Below, one piece after another: positions 5,601 through 5,812 of a DNA stretch of 5,812 bases. Source of the stretch: Candidatus Omnitrophota bacterium (GTDB lineage Bacteria; Omnitrophota; Omnitrophia; Omnitrophales; Aquincolibacteriaceae); the NCBI GenBank assembly GCA_023246995.1, contig JAHFHI010000102.1:1-5812 (forward strand), written 5' to 3'. The position numbers and the translations under genes are program-made. How positions within the stretch are numbered: position 1 is the stretch's first letter; each line of letters starts with the position of its first letter. The notes under the pieces were generated by a model. The model made no database searches. It was not told the origin of the DNA and was given only the letters and a program-made list of their open reading frames with translations.

Positions 5601-5647
5601 GGAAAAGTGCCAAACTCAAGTAGTAGATAATTTAAGGAAGAATACCG

Positions 5648-5663
5648 CGTGACCAGAATCACA
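5648..5663. promoter_or_regulatory. CRP/FNR-type operator candidate
   Basis: CGTGA-N6-TCACA matches the CRP consensus half-sites TGTGA-N6-TCACA at nine of ten defined positions. Its centre is at 5655.5, upstream of the gene starting at 5718. A -10-like TAAATT at 5685-5690 would give a start near 5697, placing the site at about -41.5, the classic class II activator position. The regulator is not in the window and a chance match is possible. Confidence 0.4.
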
Positions 5664-5684
5664 GATAGAAAAGGCGTTCGGCCG

Positions 5685-5690
5685 TAAATT
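5685..5690 (+). promoter_or_regulatory. possible -10 element for the gene at 5718
   Basis: TAAATT matches TATAAT at four of six positions. No good -35 hexamer lies 16-18 bases upstream, as expected if an activator at 5648-5663 replaces it. The predicted leader would be about 20 bases and would include the AGGAGG ribosome binding site. Confidence 0.25.
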
Positions 5691-5717
5691 ATGCGGGAAT
5701 TTATCAGGAGGTTTACC

Positions 5718-5812
5718 ATGAAGGGCGTGCGAGGGTTTCTTTGGGCCGCGGGAGTTTTCGGGATCTGTGTTTTTAATGCCGCATCGGGGGGTGCGGGTGA
5801 ATCAAATGCCCC
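5718..5812 (+). CDS. N-terminus of an exported protein, cut by window end
   Basis: A strong Shine-Dalgarno, AGGAGG at 5706-5711, lies six bases before the ATG. The 31 complete codons encode a typical Sec signal peptide: K2 and R5, a hydrophobic core FLWAAGVFGICVF (7-19), then a small-residue region NAASGGAG, where cleavage after NAA or just beyond is plausible. C17 lies in the core without a proper lipobox around it (FGIC), so I read it as a secreted protein and not a lipoprotein. The mature part is not visible, so the family cannot be named. It is divergent from the TPR membrane gene. Copy 3 of the MITE and a CRP-like palindrome lie between them. Confidence 0.75.
   Translation, partial: MKGVRGFLWAAGVFGICVFNAASGGAGESNA

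Larger units (their letters stand above)
5485..5620 (-). mobile_element. MITE copy 3, full length, inverted relative to copy 2
   Basis: Read on the complement it matches copy 2 along its length, with small indels and scattered substitutions. The termini are CTTAAGTTAGGCGC (5485-5498, somewhat decayed) and GTGCCAAACTCAAG (5607-5620, identical to copy 2). Both internal palindromes are intact (5513-5536 and 5580-5600). Flanks are TAGACAA on the left and TAGTAGATAA on the right. An exact 7-bp duplication is not evident, but TAGACAA resembles TAGATAA at 5624-5630 with one change and a 3-bp offset. The copy sits between divergent genes, 28 bp from a CRP-like site and 86 bp upstream of the TPR gene start. 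It has no coding capacity. Confidence 0.75.

Noticed and set aside
1584..5620. CRISPR array
   Set aside because: The repeated units are far apart, occur in both orientations and have terminal inverted repeats; there are no regular spacers.
5486..5719. 77-codon open frame on the - strand running through MITE copy 3
   Set aside because: Most of its sequence is the translated palindromic repeat (PLPRGEGWGE, SPPWGRR style), a frequent false gene in genomes with such repeats.

Overview
The window reads as chromosomal DNA of an uncultured, probably Gram-negative bacterium. It is moderately GC-rich by eye, with tightly packed genes and exported proteins carrying Sec-type signals. A membrane/TPR protein of the TMTC-like type and dispersed CCCTCTCCC/GGGAGAGGG palindromic repeats would fit Omnitrophota-like or deltaproteobacterial lineages. 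That placement is an impression from gene style and not a measured assignment.

Left block (1-1530, + strand): a compact set of short genes ends in a soluble histidine kinase. The first 224 bases are open in more than one frame, so the upstream gene end cannot be settled. After it come an unrecognised 142-aa protein (225-653), a 41-aa highly basic, aromatic mini-protein (650-775) and a 253-aa kinase without a sensor domain (769-1530). Start and stop codons overlap at each junction (ATGA, then ATGTTAA), with good Shine-Dalgarno sequences inside the preceding gene, so the three are probably translated as one coupled unit. No response regulator is visible in the window.

Middle and right blocks (1748-5398, - strand): a 667-aa polytopic membrane protein with seven C-terminal TPRs (3395-5398) lies upstream of a secreted 477-aa DUF4139-family protein (1748-3181), both on the - strand with 213 bp between them. 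Both are envelope proteins. The first resembles TMTC/GT39-like glycosyltransferases, but a joint function is only inference. At the right edge a divergent + strand gene begins at 5718 with a strong ribosome binding site and a signal peptide, and is cut by the window end. A CRP/FNR-like palindrome lies upstream of it with spacing that would suit a class II activator site.

All three large intergenic gaps carry the same small element: 95 bp at 1639-1733, 134 bp at 3215-3348 and 136 bp (inverted) at 5485-5620. Its terminal inverted repeats are CTTGAGTTTGGCAC-like, it contains one or two strong internal palindromes, and it has no coding capacity. Two copies are flanked by 7-bp direct repeats (TAAAGAA exact; ACCCGGG/ACCCGGA with one change). 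This looks like a MITE family spread by transposition. A fourth, degenerate fragment lies at 1584-1605. These elements are the clearest structure that genes do not explain.
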